Position numbers and translations under genes: made by a program. From JAUIBE01 sp035267185 (GTDB lineage: Bacteria; Pseudomonadota; Gammaproteobacteria; Xanthomonadales; SZUA-36): a stretch of DNA of 64,000 bases. The number at the start of each line of letters is the position of its first letter. Positions within the stretch are counted from its first letter, which is position 1. A model generated the notes under the pieces. That model was not told the DNA's origin. It made no database searches and saw only the letters and a list, made by a program, of their open reading frames with translations. The DNA is taken from contig DATFLY010000097.1 in the NCBI GenBank assembly GCA_035267185.1, forward strand, positions 43,600 through 107,599, given 5' to 3'. Of this stretch, positions 8,757 through 17,393 are shown in pieces.

Positions 8757-9032
8757 AGGGTGACTAACTGGCTGGTAGCAGTTAGCGGGATGAGAAGGAG
8801 CCTCGCCCCTCTTTGCCCAATCGGGGCTCCACTCATCCCACCTCTTCAAAGGGATTATTGAAGACAGGGGTAGTAAGAATAGAAGTTTGCTTGGGGGACA
8901 GGTAAGAAAGGCCAAAGCCAAGGGGGGAAGCCTGGCGGCGGCCACGAAGATGATGTCCAACGTGTTCATTCACGGTCAACAGGTCATCAAAGAGGTAATT
9001 CAAGCCCGACTAGGAAGTCGGGCTTTTTTTTT
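8757..9032 (+). ncRNA. Candidate structured small RNA (about 275 nt)
   Basis: No convincing gene lies here, but the plus strand folds well by inspection. Helix 1 pairs 8764-8770 with 8779-8785 (7 bp). Helix 2 pairs 8787-8794 with 8832-8839 (8 bp), stacked with 8797-8802/8825-8830 (6 bp), closing a C-rich loop with CCCCTC and GCCC. Helix 3 pairs 8844-8849 with 8858-8863, with GGGA in the loop. A textbook intrinsic terminator ends it (9003-9032, AGGA loop). It does not resemble 6S RNA, RNase P RNA, tmRNA or SRP RNA. A C-rich-loop trans-acting sRNA or a CsrA-binding RNA are possible; six GGA triplets are present, little above chance. The 5' end is a guess. Confidence 0.5.
9003..9032 (+). terminator. 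Intrinsic terminator with nine-T tract
   Basis: A perfect 9-bp stem (9003-9011 with 9016-9024), four-base loop and nine consecutive T (9024-9032). No T tract follows on the other strand, so it acts on plus-strand transcripts. Nearly 450 bases past the ilvE stop, it more likely ends a separate RNA than ilvE mRNA. Confidence 0.9.
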
Positions 9033-9213
9033 GCATGGCGGCATGTTCTGAATCATCCGGGATTCGTGATCACAACGAGCTGTTTCGCGCCTGGCTGACT
9101 TCAACGTAAACGGACTATGACTCCGCCAGATGTCGAGTAGAGTCTCACACTTTCATGCCATTTGTTCGGGCTCGAAGCCTACCAGCGCTTGGAACAAAGC
9201 GACAACACCGCGC

Positions 9214-9222
9214 TGTTATACT
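9214..9222 (+). promoter_or_regulatory. Candidate extended -10 promoter for the activator/hydrolase gene
   Basis: TGTTATACT: an extended -10 (TG-n-TATACT, five of six to consensus) about 42 bases before the start codon at 9264. No good -35 at 17 bp, which extended -10 promoters tolerate. Confidence 0.4.
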
Positions 9223-9263
9223 ATCGACTGTAATGCCTCTCCGAGCTTCCTTCGGACTTCGAA

Positions 9264-10856
9264 ATGAGCAGATTAAGGATTCGCACGCTGCCGGAACTGG
9301 TTGTTGAACGCGACAGCGAGCCAGTCACACTACCTGCCTCAAAGCGGGCACGCGCCCTGCTGGCCTATTTGGCGCTTACTGATCGACCGCATCGCAGAGA
9401 TCGTCTGTGTGAAGTCTTCTGGGAGATGCCTGATGATCCGCGCGGGGCGTTGCGCTGGGCCCTGAGCAAGCTCAGAATTGTCGTAAATGACGACGATATG
9501 GACCGCATCGCGGCAGATCGCGAGCGTGTCACGCTGCTGACAAACGATGTCGACATTGACATTCAGCTGCTGGCCAGTGAACTGCAGGCCAAGCAAGTGT
9601 CACTGAAACGTTTACAAGTCATCGAACGGTTGCTTCAGGAGCCCATTCTTGAAGGCATCGACCTGCCGGATCAGGACATTTTTCAGCAATGGCTGATCGC
9701 CGAGCGAGCGTCAGCAGAACGGCTGCGAAGCAAAGCCCTGCAGCGCCTTGCTAATCACGAACAAACGCCACCCAACGAAGCGCTGCCTGTCATCCGAACA
9801 TGGCTTCAACTCGAACCCTTCAGCACCGAAGCTGCGACACAGTTGCTGGCGCGGCTGGAACAGTTGGGGGAAGAGGCTGAGAAAAAACACCAGGCCAACA
9901 TGCTAAGCAAGCGATTCCAGCGGGCCGGGATCGAATGGTCGCCGACCCCGCTTGTTCGAGTGGACCCAAAGGGAAAGGAAGAAGATGCCCTGGAATCCAA
10001 TCGCAGCTACCTGGCTCGTCAGCGGGTGCAATTTTGTACCGCCAGCGACGGCGTTCGCCTTGCTTATGCATCGGTTGGGGATGGGCCAACCATCGTAAAA
10101 GCTGCGAACTGGCTGAGCCACCTGGAGCTTGATTGGGATGCGCCGGTCTGGAGCCCGCTGTTTCGAGATTTGGCGAATGATCACAAGGTGTTTCGCTACG
10201 ACGAGCGAGGCAACGGCCTCTCGGATTGGGACGTCGACGAACTATCGTTCGATGCTTTTGTTGATGATCTCGAGACCGTCGTAGACGCCATTAACATCGA
10301 GCGATTCGCATTGCTGGGTATATCACAAGGCGCAGCCGTCTCCATCGAATACGCCGTGCGACACCCCGACCGGGTTTCCCACCTGATCCTGTTTGGCGGC
10401 TATCCTGCCGGATGGCGAATTGATGCCACACCAGAAATCATTCGTGAACGTGAAGCAGTCATGACACTGACTCGTAGCGGCTGGGGCCAGGACAACCCTG
10501 CATACAGGCAGATTTTCTCCTCCACATTCATGCCAAGTGCCACCGCGGAGGAATTGACCTGGTTCAATGAATTCCAGCGGCGCACCACCTCGCCGGAGAA
10601 TGCGGTTCGCTTTCTTTCCGCATTCGGCGATATCGACGTACGGGACCGGTTGAGTAAAGTCAGGGCAAAGACTCTTGTTATTCACTCCCTGGGTGACCGA
10701 CGAATTCCCGTCGAGACTGGACGTGACATCGCCGCCACGATTCCGGGTGCCGAATTTCTCGGGCTGGAGAGCGATGGACACCTGCTGCTTGGAGACGAAC
10801 CCGCCTCGCATGTTTTTGTCAATGCTGTGCGCAGATTTATGGCCGAAGAAGCCTGA
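9264..10856 (+). CDS. SARP-like transcription activator domain fused to an alpha/beta hydrolase
   Basis: 530 residues. Residues 1-90 resemble the winged-helix start of SARP/AfsR-type activators (SKRARALLAYLAL, then RDRLCEVFW and ALRWALSKLR). Residues 100-225 fit the helical BTAD-like domain. Residues 255-530 form an alpha/beta hydrolase with nucleophile S354 in GISQG, acid D478 and H506. The intact triad suggests either an active esterase or a ligand sensor controlling the DNA-binding part. Followed by the subtilase-like gene on the same strand. Ligand and regulon unknown; the domain calls are mine from sequence pattern. Confidence 0.75.
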   Translation: MSRLRIRTLPELVVERDSEPVTLPASKRARALLAYLALTDRPHRRDRLCEVFWEMPDDPRGALRWALSKLRIVVNDDDMDRIAADRERVTLLTNDVDIDIQLLASELQAKQVSLKRLQVIERLLQEPILEGIDLPDQDIFQQWLIAERASAERLRSKALQRLANHEQTPPNEALPVIRTWLQLEPFSTEAATQLLARLEQLGEEAEKKHQANMLSKRFQRAGIEWSPTPLVRVDPKGKEEDALESNRSYLARQRVQFCTASDGVRLAYASVGDGPTIVKAANWLSHLELDWDAPVWSPLFRDLANDHKVFRYDERGNGLSDWDVDELSFDAFVDDLETVVDAINIERFALLGISQGAAVSIEYAVRHPDRVSHLILFGGYPAGWRIDATPEIIREREAVMTLTRSGWGQDNPAYRQIFSSTFMPSATAEELTWFNEFQRRTTSPENAVRFLSAFGDIDVRDRLSKVRAKTLVIHSLGDRRIPVETGRDIAATIPGAEFLGLESDGHLLLGDEPASHVFVNAVRRFMAEEA

Positions 10857-11051
10857 GTCAGACCATGTCAGGTGGTTTCTGGCGCTGACCTGGCTACTGG
10901 GAACTTAATCGGGTCCAGAGCATTCACGACCCTTGCAGCAAATTCATCGCCCAATACCACGCTCGTCACCACGCTGGCACTCCAAACTGAAGCACATTCA
11001 AATCTATCCGTTTCGATTTGGGCATCGAAAACACCAGGGAGCTACAAAACA

Positions 11052-13175
11052 GTGATCCGCAGAATACTTGAGAAACGGCTCAGTGAACTGTTCATTCATC
11101 GGACAATGGTCAGCCTGTGCGCGGCCATCGGGCTAATCTGGGCTGGCCACAGCCAGGCGGATATGGATTGGCGTGCAACCCTGAATGATCCTGAAGCATC
11201 CATCGAGAACCGTGTAGCGGCGGCATTTGAGGGAATGGCAAAGGACGACTGCTTCGACGGCGGCGAGGACACGGCTGACTGTCCAAGGCGGCGCTTCACA
11301 CTGAGCCCGTCTCACGCCGATTCCGACCTGATCGGTCGCGAGTCCGTCCTGATCGTTGACGTACTGCCCCCGGCGGTGGAGTATCTACGCTATCGCAATC
11401 GTATCCTTGGGGCCTACCAGGTCACGCCCGACCATTCAATCGCCGAATTGCCAATTGTTTTCGATCTTCCTGAAACCTCCGGCGAGATAATCACGGGATT
11501 GGCTTCATCGATGCCGATCCCATCGGAGGCGCTGGCCGTCCTTTTGCCTGAAATGAACCGTCGCTATGGCGACCACATACCTGTCGCTTCGGCCCATGGC
11601 ACGGCTGTTTTCAGCATCTTTGCCGATCTTGCGCCAGGTCAACCTATCGTGCTCCTCGACAACAATCTGCTGACTTTCAACCAGTCGGACAAACAGCTTT
11701 TCTGTTCGATCCCCGACCATCCGGAAAGGCTTGTCGTACTGCGACAGCGTGCGCAACGATTTGCTGAGGAACTCCGTGACCTGATGACCGAGCACAACGT
11801 GCGTTACGTCAATGCCAGCTTTGGCTACACGATCGAAACTGTACGCGGTCCATGGCAGAGTGTCTGTGGTACGGAGGTGCCGCCAACTCATGTACTGCGT
11901 AGCATCCTGGAGACCTACCGACCGATCTTCGAAGCACTATTTAGCACGCCGGGTGTTATCACAGCCCACGCAGCGCTCGCTTCGCCAAACGACCTCGACG
12001 CACCATTTGATCAACCGGGGAGCGAGTTTCCCAATCGCTTGCGGGTTGGGTCCCTGGGTCACAACGATGCGAACATCCCCGCCACAGGTACCGGCGCAGC
12101 TCCGACAAATTGGAATCCGGTCCCCCCGGATCCGAATGACTCGGATATCTGGGTGAACGCGGGCTGCACGGCTTTGGGTGAATGTCGTGTCATTCGACCG
12201 CTTTCTTTAAGTACCCGTTATGGCATGGGCCGCAGTGTTTTTCCCTTGCCGCAGTCATCCTTCGTGACGCCGATTGCTCTGGCTCAAATCATCGACCTGC
12301 GCAATCGCAGACCCTTCCGCGACCGGCAATTCGACGATTCGCTGATTGATGATCTCATCATCGCCCTGACTGGTGCCTGTACAGACACGTGTCGTCATTT
12401 TGACCCTCTGCTCCACGGTCAGGCCGAGCGTTTTCGAAACGATTTTAAACCTGAACGAGAACTCGCCGGGCTTTGGTACGACCCACAGCGCAACGGCCAT
12501 GGCCTGGAAATCCAGCGCTTTGGAGCGGCTCATGCAGGCCTTCTTTACACCTTCGGAGATGACGGAAAGCCAGAGTGGCTTTGGCTGGACATGGAGCGCT
12601 ATGGTGGAACCCTGTACGGGTCATTCGTGCACATCAGAAACGATGGCACTGCTGTTGATCTCGTGCCCACAGAAGAGCCGGTCGGTCAGTTCACAATTAC
12701 CTTTGAAGCAAACGAATACGCTGCGGCCTGTCCTGATGCATCGGGGCCCCGTGCCGCATTCAACTGGTCCATAGGAAACGAGACGGGCATCTGGTGCCTG
12801 CAGCCTTTGTTGGTCAATGGCAGCCAGTCGTTACCCAATGCCAATGGTCTCTGGTGGAACGGAGCCGAAGACAGTGGTTGGGGGTTCGGGCGGTACGCCA
12901 ATGAAGTCACGGAGTTTCGTGTCATCTACACATACGATGAAGATGGATCGCCCATTTGGGTGTTCGGTCAAACGGCCCTGGGGCAGGACCAGTTTGATCT
13001 GCTTTACCCTGGCGGATATTGCCGCACTTGCTCTTCCATGCCATTGACACTGCAATCCGCTGGAGCTTTCGAAGGCGCGGTTGATTCACCCTCAAACACA
13101 CCATCAAGCGACGTCAGTATCTGGCTCGACCACTGGCAACGCATTGGCATTCGTCCTGAACGACTCTCGGACTAG
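11052..13175 (+). CDS. Secreted divergent subtilisin-like (S8) protein with two C-terminal Trp/Gly-rich repeats
   Basis: 707 residues from GTG 11052, chosen because AGGGAG lies ten bases before it; ATG 11106 is an alternative, and the frame is open to 10872. A signal peptide ends at HSQA. The S8 triad is recognisable though atypical: Asp in LIVDVLPP (about D103), His in SAHGTAV (about H182) and Ser in QSSFVTP (about S403). It lacks the usual GTS before Ser. Two copies of a domain starting G-L-W-[WY] and carrying YT-[FY]-x-[DE]-DG-P-W occupy about 473-513 and 599-640. Six or more Cys suggest disulfides. It may be an active protease or a degenerate, binding-only form. Confidence 0.65.
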   Translation: MIRRILEKRLSELFIHRTMVSLCAAIGLIWAGHSQADMDWRATLNDPEASIENRVAAAFEGMAKDDCFDGGEDTADCPRRRFTLSPSHADSDLIGRESVLIVDVLPPAVEYLRYRNRILGAYQVTPDHSIAELPIVFDLPETSGEIITGLASSMPIPSEALAVLLPEMNRRYGDHIPVASAHGTAVFSIFADLAPGQPIVLLDNNLLTFNQSDKQLFCSIPDHPERLVVLRQRAQRFAEELRDLMTEHNVRYVNASFGYTIETVRGPWQSVCGTEVPPTHVLRSILETYRPIFEALFSTPGVITAHAALASPNDLDAPFDQPGSEFPNRLRVGSLGHNDANIPATGTGAAPTNWNPVPPDPNDSDIWVNAGCTALGECRVIRPLSLSTRYGMGRSVFPLPQSSFVTPIALAQIIDLRNRRPFRDRQFDDSLIDDLIIALTGACTDTCRHFDPLLHGQAERFRNDFKPERELAGLWYDPQRNGHGLEIQRFGAAHAGLLYTFGDDGKPEWLWLDMERYGGTLYGSFVHIRNDGTAVDLVPTEEPVGQFTITFEANEYAAACPDASGPRAAFNWSIGNETGIWCLQPLLVNGSQSLPNANGLWWNGAEDSGWGFGRYANEVTEFRVIYTYDEDGSPIWVFGQTALGQDQFDLLYPGGYCRTCSSMPLTLQSAGAFEGAVDSPSNTPSSDVSIWLDHWQRIGIRPERLSD

Positions 13176-13280
13176 CAGCAGGTTTGTCCCAGAGCAGTGG
13201 GCCCGCCAGTCCGCCGAGTGCCAGGGTGCGGGTAGCATTCAACTCTTTCTGCAATCTTGAACCCGGCCAAACAGGGAACT

Positions 13281-14099
13281 TCAGCTTGCTTCTTCGATGA
13301 TGTAACCGCCGGATTTTTCGTCGTGCTTCAGCTCCAGCAGCTTTTGTTTTTCCATCGCTTCCAGCAAGCTGCCAAACGAACGGAAGCCATGGTAGCTTTC
13401 GTTGAAGCCCGGCTTGCGGCGCTTCAACGCCTGTTTCACCATCGATCCCCACAGCAACTCCTCATCGCCGCGTTCAGAAACCAGGTCGTCGACGGTCTCC
13501 AGTACCTGGTCAAATGCCTGCTTGGCTCGACGCTCCATCAGCTCCTGGCGGTCAGGAGAGTCCTTCTTGCCATTTTCATTCTTGAAGTTAATCGATTGCT
13601 GGCCATTAGAAGGCTTGCGGCGCAGTGCCGTGCGCATGATGTCATCGTAGAAAATGAACTCATCGCAGTTGGCAATCAGCAGGTCCGACGACGAATTTTT
13701 GACCCCCACCCCGATCACTTCCTTGTCGTTTTCACGCAGCTTTGAAACCAGCGGGGAGAAATCTGAATCCCCGGACATGATCACAAACGTGTCGACGTGC
13801 GACTTGGTATAACAAAGGTCGAGGGCATCGACCACCATGCGAATATCGGCAGAATTTTTTCCTGACTGACGCAGATGCGGAATTTCGATCAGTTCGAACG
13901 ATGCCTCGTGCATCGCTTCCTTGTATGACTTGTAACGTTGCCAGTCGCAGTAGGCTTTCTTGACCACGATATTGCCCTTTACCAGCAGGCGCTCAAGAAT
14001 TTCCTCAATCTCAAACGCCTTGTAATGGGCATCCTGGACACCCAGGGCTATGTTTTCAAAATCGCAGAAAAGTGCGAGGCTTTTTGTTGTATTCGCCAT
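13281..14099 (-). CDS. NYN-domain (LabA/DUF88) nuclease-like protein with C-terminal OST-HTH/LOTUS-like domain
   Basis: 272 residues. Residues 5-150 form a PIN-like NYN domain: the acidic site residues are visible in LFCDFENIA, NSADIRMVVDALDL and VIMSGDSDFSPLV. These proteins are metal-dependent ribonucleases or RNA-binding factors. A charged linker (about 160-190) leads to a C-terminal winged helix with LLWGSMVKQALKRR.PGFNESYHGFRSF, typical of OST-HTH RNA-binding domains. It starts 15 bases after the dienelactone hydrolase stop, so probably shares its transcript. RNA target unknown. Confidence 0.85.
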   Translation of the reverse strand: MANTTKSLALFCDFENIALGVQDAHYKAFEIEEILERLLVKGNIVVKKAYCDWQRYKSYKEAMHEASFELIEIPHLRQSGKNSADIRMVVDALDLCYTKSHVDTFVIMSGDSDFSPLVSKLRENDKEVIGVGVKNSSSDLLIANCDEFIFYDDIMRTALRRKPSNGQQSINFKNENGKKDSPDRQELMERRAKQAFDQVLETVDDLVSERGDEELLWGSMVKQALKRRKPGFNESYHGFRSFGSLLEAMEKQKLLELKHDEKSGGYIIEEAS

Positions 14100-14114
14100 T
14101 CAGATTAGAAACCT

Positions 14115-14915
14115 TTATTCGGAAAATGCTGCTTCGAGGACCAGTTGCATATGTGCCCATGATGCCTCGTCTGCCAGTGGACTATAGGCCAGTGGCAAAC
14201 CGAATTTTTCACCATTGATGTCCGCGGCCGGGTTAGAAAAGCCATGTGTCGCACCGGGCAGACTAACCAGCTCGAACTGTGCGCCGGCAGACTCCATGCT
14301 GGCTGACAGCCCGGCGATCTGCTCAGGTGTCACCCAGGGATCAGCTTCACCGTTGTATGCCACAACCCGCGCTGTCACATCGCTGCCCTCACCTTCAGGT
14401 GCTATCCCAAGCCCAAGGCTGCCGTGAAATGAAGCAACGGCTTTCAGGTCAGCACCATAACGCGCCATGTGCAACACAACGCCACCACCGAAGCAGTAAC
14501 CGATGGCGGCAATGTTCTCAGCATCCACGGTGGGTTGTTCCCTGAGGACCTGCATGGCCGCATTAAACCGATCGCGCATGCCTGGAAGGTTCTGGAGGGC
14601 GGCACGCATGAAGGTGCCGGCGTCATCAGGGTGTTCAGCCTGTTTGCCCTCTCCGTATATATCAAGCGCAAGCGCTGTGTAACCCAGCTCAGCGAGCATT
14701 TTAGCCCGTTCACGCGGGTACTCGTTCTGCCCCCACCATTCGTGTACGACCAGCACGCCAGGGCGAGGGCCGTCGATGGAATCATCCCAGGCAAGAAACC
14801 CGGTCATTTCCACGCCATCACCCGAATAGGTAAATTCTTTTGTCGCTGTTTCGGCCATGACCCAGCCGTGCCAGAGAACACTGAAGGTCACAACGAGTGC
14901 AATTATTTTTTTCAT
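14115..14915 (-). CDS. Exported dienelactone hydrolase family protein
   Basis: 266 residues with a signal peptide (cleaved after WVMA, about residue 21). The alpha/beta-hydrolase triad of this family is intact: Cys141 in GYCFGG, Asp192 in GEADPW and His224 in GATHGF. HEWWGQNEYPRERA near residue 59 is also typical. The Cys nucleophile hydrolyses lactones or small esters; export makes the classic dienelactone pathway unlikely, and no aromatic degradation genes are nearby. GGAG sits about nine bases before the ATG. The nominal frame is open further upstream but the signal peptide fixes the start. Confidence 0.87.
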   Translation of the reverse strand: MKKIIALVVTFSVLWHGWVMAETATKEFTYSGDGVEMTGFLAWDDSIDGPRPGVLVVHEWWGQNEYPRERAKMLAELGYTALALDIYGEGKQAEHPDDAGTFMRAALQNLPGMRDRFNAAMQVLREQPTVDAENIAAIGYCFGGGVVLHMARYGADLKAVASFHGSLGLGIAPEGEGSDVTARVVAYNGEADPWVTPEQIAGLSASMESAGAQFELVSLPGATHGFSNPAADINGEKFGLPLAYSPLADEASWAHMQLVLEAAFSE

Positions 14916-15049
14916 TTCATATATCTCCGTTGAGTTACCCAAAGAATCGGCACGCTGAATCGGCACACAGTTTACTCCATCCTTCGTCTCGTTGGGTTTG
15001 TAATCTCAGACCCCATGTTGAAGATCATCGGAACCACAAGGACACAGCC

Positions 15050-15436
15050 ATGAACACCCCTGAAACCAACAATGAAATCAAAATGGACAGTTCGGATCTC
15101 TACCGCGAGGTCATGTTCACTGACAATCGCATCGGCACCATCCGTCAAATGCAGCCGGTCACTGCCGATGGTGACGACGACTCCGGGCGACCTTCCAGGT
15201 TCTTCGGTTCCGCACAACTGATGACCCCCGCTGGACCGTTGCCGGTTTCCTTTGAAATCGAGGCTGACTCCCTGGCCAAAGCAGTCGAAGGATTCGGTCC
15301 GGCTGCCCAGGGCGCTATTGAGAAGACCCTGGAAGAATTGAAAGAATTGCAGCGTGAGCAGGCATCTTCCATCGTGGTGCCAAAAGGCAACGTCGACCCG
15401 TCTGCACTTGGAGGGGGCGGCATTCAGATGCCATAA
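15050..15436 (+). CDS. Hypothetical small cytoplasmic protein
   Basis: 128 residues, no signal peptide or membrane segment. Polar N-terminus, a middle region with beta-strand character (PVSFEIEADSL), a charged helix (about 85-105, rich in Glu/Lys/Leu) and a glycine-rich C-terminus (LGGGGIQMP). AAGGA lies about eight bases before the ATG. It precedes the cyclophilin gene by 45 bases on the same strand. I do not recognise a family. The composition and good ribosome site support a real gene. Confidence 0.65.
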   Translation: MNTPETNNEIKMDSSDLYREVMFTDNRIGTIRQMQPVTADGDDDSGRPSRFFGSAQLMTPAGPLPVSFEIEADSLAKAVEGFGPAAQGAIEKTLEELKELQREQASSIVVPKGNVDPSALGGGGIQMP

Positions 15437-15481
15437 TCCCCGGACTTGCTTAACTGGGTCCGAGACAGGAAGGGGTCTTCC

Positions 15482-16339
15482 ATGTTTCACAAAGTACTGA
15501 TTGCTGCTGTTTCCTCGCTGATTCTGGCGTCCGGTCCTCTGGTCGCCCAGGAAGAATTGCTTTGGCGGGAAGTCGAGCCGGAAAACATGGTGGTGATGGA
15601 ATTGCAGACAGGCACCGTCATCATTGAGCTTAACCCCGCATTCGCGCCAAAAACGGTTGAACAGTTTCGGGCGCTGGTTCGGGATCGTTTTTTTGACGGC
15701 CTTGGATTTTACCGGGTCATTGACGGCTTTGTAGCACAAGGCGGTGATGGCAGCGATCTTGGCGAACTCAGTGACAAGCCAACCATTGACGCAGAGTTTG
15801 AGCGCAAGTGGGACGAGGACGAATTGACCTGGCAACCAGCCCAGGAGCCTGACCTTTTCGCGCCCAGGGCCGGGTTTGTTGACGGCTTCCCCGCAGGCCG
15901 TGGCCCTGAAGGCAAGAGCGTATGGCTGACCCATTGTCCCGGTGCGGTTGCGATGGCTCGTAACAACGACAAGAACTCGAGTCGTTCCGACTTTTATATC
16001 GTAATCGGCCAGGCACCACGTTACCTGGATCGCAACATGAACATTTTTGGTCGCGTGATTGACGGCATGAATGTGGTTCAGCAGATTGAGCGTGGCCCGG
16101 GCAACAACAACGGTATTTTCAGGGACGAAACCAAAATCACCCGAATTCGCAGCATGCGAATGGCCTCCGACATTCCCGAGGAAGATCGCATATCCGCTTA
16201 TGTTGTGGATACCAACAGCCTTGGCTTCCTCGAATCGCTCGAATCTCGCAGGGAGCGAAAGCAGCCTTTCTTCCATCATGAGCCCCCTCAGGTGCTGGAT
16301 GTGTGCCAGGTCCCACTCGGTTCCCGAATCACGAAATAG
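15482..16339 (+). CDS. Exported cyclophilin-type peptidyl-prolyl isomerase
   Basis: 285 residues: signal peptide (cleaved after LVAQ), then a cyclophilin-like domain recognisable by VVMELQTGTVIIELNP, FFDGLGFYRVIDGFVAQGGD, GAVAMARNNDKNSSRSDFYIVIGQ and NIFGRVIDGMNVVQQI. Compared with small bacterial cyclophilins it has an insert of about 50 residues between the FVAQGGD and GAVAMAR segments and a C-terminal extension after the beta barrel. It should isomerise X-Pro bonds during folding of exported proteins in the periplasm. A strong ribosome site (AGGAAGGGG) precedes ATG 15482. The stop converges within five bases on the aldo/keto reductase gene. Confidence 0.87.
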   Translation: MFHKVLIAAVSSLILASGPLVAQEELLWREVEPENMVVMELQTGTVIIELNPAFAPKTVEQFRALVRDRFFDGLGFYRVIDGFVAQGGDGSDLGELSDKPTIDAEFERKWDEDELTWQPAQEPDLFAPRAGFVDGFPAGRGPEGKSVWLTHCPGAVAMARNNDKNSSRSDFYIVIGQAPRYLDRNMNIFGRVIDGMNVVQQIERGPGNNNGIFRDETKITRIRSMRMASDIPEEDRISAYVVDTNSLGFLESLESRRERKQPFFHHEPPQVLDVCQVPLGSRITK

Positions 16340-16344
16340 CCCGG

Positions 16345-17256
16345 TCAGGTAATCGACTCAAAATAGCGGACCATTTCCGTGCGCTGTCCAGCATCCGGCA
16401 AACGCCCCGTCATGGCCGCCATATTGTCTTCCAGGTGCCGCATTTTGGAAGTGGCAGGTATCACGCAAGTGACCGCCGGGTGAGAAATCACGAACTTCAG
16501 GAAATACTGAGCCCAGCTTTCACAATCAATTTCTGCAGCAAAGTCCGGCAGGGGTTTACCCGCAACCTGGCGAAACAGATTTCCACCCTCAAAAGCCCGA
16601 TTGATGATCACGGCTTTGGCATTGTCATTTGCAGCGGGTAACAAGCGTTGCTCTGCCTCGCGGCTGGTGATGCTGTAGGTGAATTGAACGAAATCGAAGG
16701 TTTCTTGTTTAAGTAAATCTTCAACCTGACCATGGCGTGATCCGTGCGAAGTCGTGATTCCGGTATAACGAACCCGGCCCTCCTGTTTCCAAATATCGAG
16801 CCATTGCAGGTGCGTCTGCCAATCGACCAGGTTATGAACCTGAAGCAGGTCAAAACGCTCAAGTCGCCACAATCGCAGCGCCTCTTCCATCTGCCTGATG
16901 CCTTCATCACGCCCACTCGTCCATACCTTGGTGGCAGAAAAAAGAGTTGGCGTTTCCCCGATCTCACCCAGTGTATGACCGATGACATCCTGCGCATGAC
17001 CATACATTGGAGACGAATCGACCATGCCGCCTCCAAGACGCAGAAAATTTCTCATGATTTCAGTGCAGGCCTCTCGCCCGGCCTGGTCACCCGGCCCTAC
17101 ATCAAACCTTTGCCAGGAACCCAGCCCTACCGCAGGCAAGGTCTCGCCTGAAGAAGGGATGGTCTTGCGAATCAGTGAATTAGCAGCAGCTGAACCCAAC
17201 CCGGTTAGCGCCACGCCGGCTGCGGCCATGGATTGCAGCAACGTTCTTCTGTTCAT
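16345..17256 (-). CDS. Tat-exported aldo/keto reductase family oxidoreductase
   Basis: 303 residues. The N-terminus (MNRRTLLQSMAAAGVALTG) is a twin-arginine signal, so the protein is probably exported folded with its nicotinamide cofactor. The AKR tetrad is intact: D80, Y85, K110 and H141. The TIM-barrel motifs MVDSSPMYG and CVIPATSK are present. Another ATG nine bases upstream (17265) is possible. Exported members of this normally cytosolic, NADPH-dependent family are uncommon; the substrate and the source of reductant outside the cytoplasm are unknown. Confidence 0.85.
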   Translation of the reverse strand: MNRRTLLQSMAAAGVALTGLGSAAANSLIRKTIPSSGETLPAVGLGSWQRFDVGPGDQAGREACTEIMRNFLRLGGGMVDSSPMYGHAQDVIGHTLGEIGETPTLFSATKVWTSGRDEGIRQMEEALRLWRLERFDLLQVHNLVDWQTHLQWLDIWKQEGRVRYTGITTSHGSRHGQVEDLLKQETFDFVQFTYSITSREAEQRLLPAANDNAKAVIINRAFEGGNLFRQVAGKPLPDFAAEIDCESWAQYFLKFVISHPAVTCVIPATSKMRHLEDNMAAMTGRLPDAGQRTEMVRYFESIT

Positions 17257-17393
17257 CGTTAACATAAGCCAGATTCTACTTCAGCAAAAAAGGGCAATAC
17301 ATGAGCAAGCGGTAGCTGGTACTTTTGGCGGGTCAAAACGGGCATCGTGCCATGAGACAATGTCCGATTGCCGAGTCCTTCGAGGAATACCGA

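Noticed and set aside
8754..8969. Minus-strand 71-codon ORF inside the RNA candidate
   Set aside because: Composition is unlike a protein of this genome, no ribosome site is seen, and strong helices explain the sequence better.
8950..9051. Plus-strand 33-residue ORF at the end of the RNA candidate
   Set aside because: It reads through the perfect terminator stem and T tract and has no ribosome site, so coding is unlikely.
14972..16279. Minus-strand 435-codon open frame
   Set aside because: It lies opposite the hypothetical gene at 15050 and the cyclophilin, both of which have ribosome sites and family motifs. Its product has no recognisable motif; it is an antisense shadow.
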